A stretch of DNA of 43,058 bases from JAYEHK01 sp034659475 (lineage in GTDB: Bacteria > Bacillota > Syntrophomonadia > Syntrophomonadales > Syntrophomonadaceae), in contig JAYEHK010000107.1 of the NCBI GenBank assembly GCA_034659475.1, positions 1-43,058 of the forward strand. The letters are read 5' to 3'. The notes under the pieces were generated by a model. That model searched no databases, had not been told where the DNA came from, and worked only from the letters and a program-made list of their open reading frames with translations. Positions 41,910-43,058 of this stretch are shown piece after piece. Each line of letters starts with the position of its first letter. The stretch's first letter is position 1. A program made the position numbers and the translations under genes.

Positions 41910-43058
41910 TTACAGATCATCACAATCAAAAACGTTCGGATAGCTCAAATCTACCTTTAATTCCCGTAGGAACTCTCCGTCTTCTCTTTTTTCTATAATT
42001 GCAGTAGATATTCCCAACTCCAGCTTAAGTTCTCTAAGGTATTTTACCTGCTGTACTGGAAACTCGAGATAAGCGTGATCATTGTTTATTACATACTGAT
42101 GGAAATCTATTTTTTTAAATACATTCAAGACATGAGGAATATCATCCCCAAAAACCTTTATTGATTTCAAAAAATAATCGCGGGGTGAAAAATAAGCAAT
42201 ATCATGCTTAGGTTTCAATAAATTTTGCTGGTAAATCTGACCAGTGTGCTTATTTTCCAGCGAACAATAATGAACGCCTATTTGCAGCTTTTCATCAATA
42301 GTAAATTCCAGTAAAGACAGACATTCGATTTCACTCTTGGATATTGGTAGTCCGCCAGCATACCAGTAGTCGTATAACACTCTGAAGGGGTGATGTTTAA
42401 GTTTATAAGATCTATCTTTGAATTTTTGAGCATTAGTATATGGAAAACAGAATTCCAATAGATTTATGCCAGATATATTTATTTGATCAAGCTTTACTAA
42501 TAAGTCCTTCATTTCATCAAGAGTTCCAGGAAGTACTGGCATTTCTACCATAACTGAGGGGATGTAATCTACAGCTAGTTTGATACGATCAAGGATTTTC
42601 TGTTGTTGTTCCTGTCTATCTTCCATTTTTATACTGAAACGAATTTCATCCAATCCAGCAATTTTCAATTGCTCGAGTAGCTTTACATCTATAAAATCCC
42701 CACAGGTATACAGTCGGAGGTGAGCTTTTGGATATCTGGTGTGCGCAAATTTGATAAACTCAACTGTATCTTTTTTGTGGAGCAGGGGTTCTCCCCCCGT
42801 CAAAGCTATATGCTTCAAAACATATCCTTTCCTATACAAATCGTCGAGTTCATCGATACAGTTGCGTTTATGATTGCAGTAATAAGAGAAATCCTCCTGA
42901 TTAGGGTTAAAACAATAAAAACAATTGCGCGAGCATTGCAAAGAAATAAAGAATGTCATGCTCCCAATTCCCTTTTGACATGCAATACATGAAGGAGAAA
43001 TGTGGTTTACATATATACTCTTTCCATCATTTCTGAAAACGGCGCCTTTGTGTTTTAG
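41910..43058 (-). CDS. Radical SAM protein, 5' end outside window
   Basis: The frame is open from the stop at 41910 to the window edge, at least 382 codons. The radical SAM cluster motif is CSRNCFYC (C-x3-C-x2-C), followed by GGEPLL and other TIM-barrel elements. The ATG at 42957-42959 is only nine codons before this motif, and the frame upstream of it is protein-like (HISPSCIACQKGIGSM, with an extra CxxC), so the true start is probably beyond 43058. The substrate is unknown. It lies 182 bases upstream of dmsA on the same strand and may help mature that enzyme or an unrelated peptide. Confidence 0.85.
   Translation of the reverse strand, partial: LKHKGAVFRNDGKSIYVNHISPSCIACQKGIGSMTFFISLQCSRNCFYCFNPNQEDFSYYCNHKRNCIDELDDLYRKGYVLKHIALTGGEPLLHKKDTVEFIKFAHTRYPKAHLRLYTCGDFIDVKLLEQLKIAGLDEIRFSIKMEDRQEQQQKILDRIKLAVDYIPSVMVEMPVLPGTLDEMKDLLVKLDQINISGINLLEFCFPYTNAQKFKDRSYKLKHHPFRVLYDYWYAGGLPISKSEIECLSLLEFTIDEKLQIGVHYCSLENKHTGQIYQQNLLKPKHDIAYFSPRDYFLKSIKVFGDDIPHVLNVFKKIDFHQYVINNDHAYLEFPVQQVKYLRELKLELGISTAIIEKREDGEFLRELKVDLSYPNVFDCDDL

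Noticed and set aside
42957..42959. ATG as the start of the radical SAM gene
   Set aside because: It leaves only eight residues before the cluster motif, no convincing ribosome site lies upstream, and the frame continues as protein-like sequence to the window end.

Overview
The window looks like a chromosomal segment of an anaerobic, monoderm Firmicute, probably a Clostridia/Peptococcaceae-type organism. This is inferred from strong AGGAGG-type ribosome sites, frequent GTG/TTG starts, a Tad/Flp pilus locus without a secretin gene, a Tat-exported DmsA-type molybdoenzyme operon, a membrane-bound DUF224 iron-sulfur oxidoreductase of the kind used by fatty-acid oxidisers, and YpsC- and YitT-like proteins. 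I cannot name a species. I found no tRNA, rRNA or CRISPR array.

Layout. 1-952: 5' part of a long-chain acyl-CoA synthetase (minus). 1361-2535: remnant of an IS4-family element whose transposase has lost its centre. 3037-5445: a large repeat-containing lipoprotein. 5454-5780: a 327-bp inverted-repeat element. 6106-8759: a DUF224 Fe-S oxidoreductase with a UUCG terminator, facing a VOC-family protein. 9427-13033: convergent oligoendopeptidase F and a short FtsH. 13249-16788: a 1179-residue fusion of a glycosyltransferase-like domain, an unassigned middle region and a GH130 mannoside-phosphorylase domain. 16995-20214: an osmoprotectant ABC operon of the YehZYXW/OpuC type in which the first permease and the ATPase are broken. 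20374-25174 (minus): GDP-mannose synthesis (ManC, phosphomannomutase), a GT4 glycosyltransferase and an alpha/alpha-barrel partner. 25942-28295: an rRNA methyltransferase and a YitT protein. 28515-36839: the Tad pilus operon, interrupted between cpaF and tadB by about 590 bp of repeats. 36882-41727 (minus): a DmsABC-type operon with a TorD chaperone. 41910-43058 (minus): a radical SAM protein cut by the window end.

How the genes may fit together. The acyl-CoA synthetase and DUF224 protein suggest beta-oxidation linked to menaquinone. The GDP-mannose genes, GT4, alpha/alpha-barrel protein and the transferase-GH130 fusion probably make and remodel a mannose-containing glycan or solute. A decaying osmolyte importer sits between them. 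The Tad operon has its own pilin, prepilin peptidase, pseudopilins and motor proteins.

The most unusual feature is the intergenic DNA. Many gaps hold members of several palindromic repeat families: tandem mini-hairpins whose stems vary in a compensatory way, a 106-bp element with 29-bp terminal inverted repeats, long hairpins at convergent gene ends, a motif near TTTTCATTGATGGTTGTGG found four times, and simple 8-bp and 9-bp tandem repeats. None encodes a recognisable protein. These repeats and the transferase-GH130 fusion are the best candidates for something undescribed.
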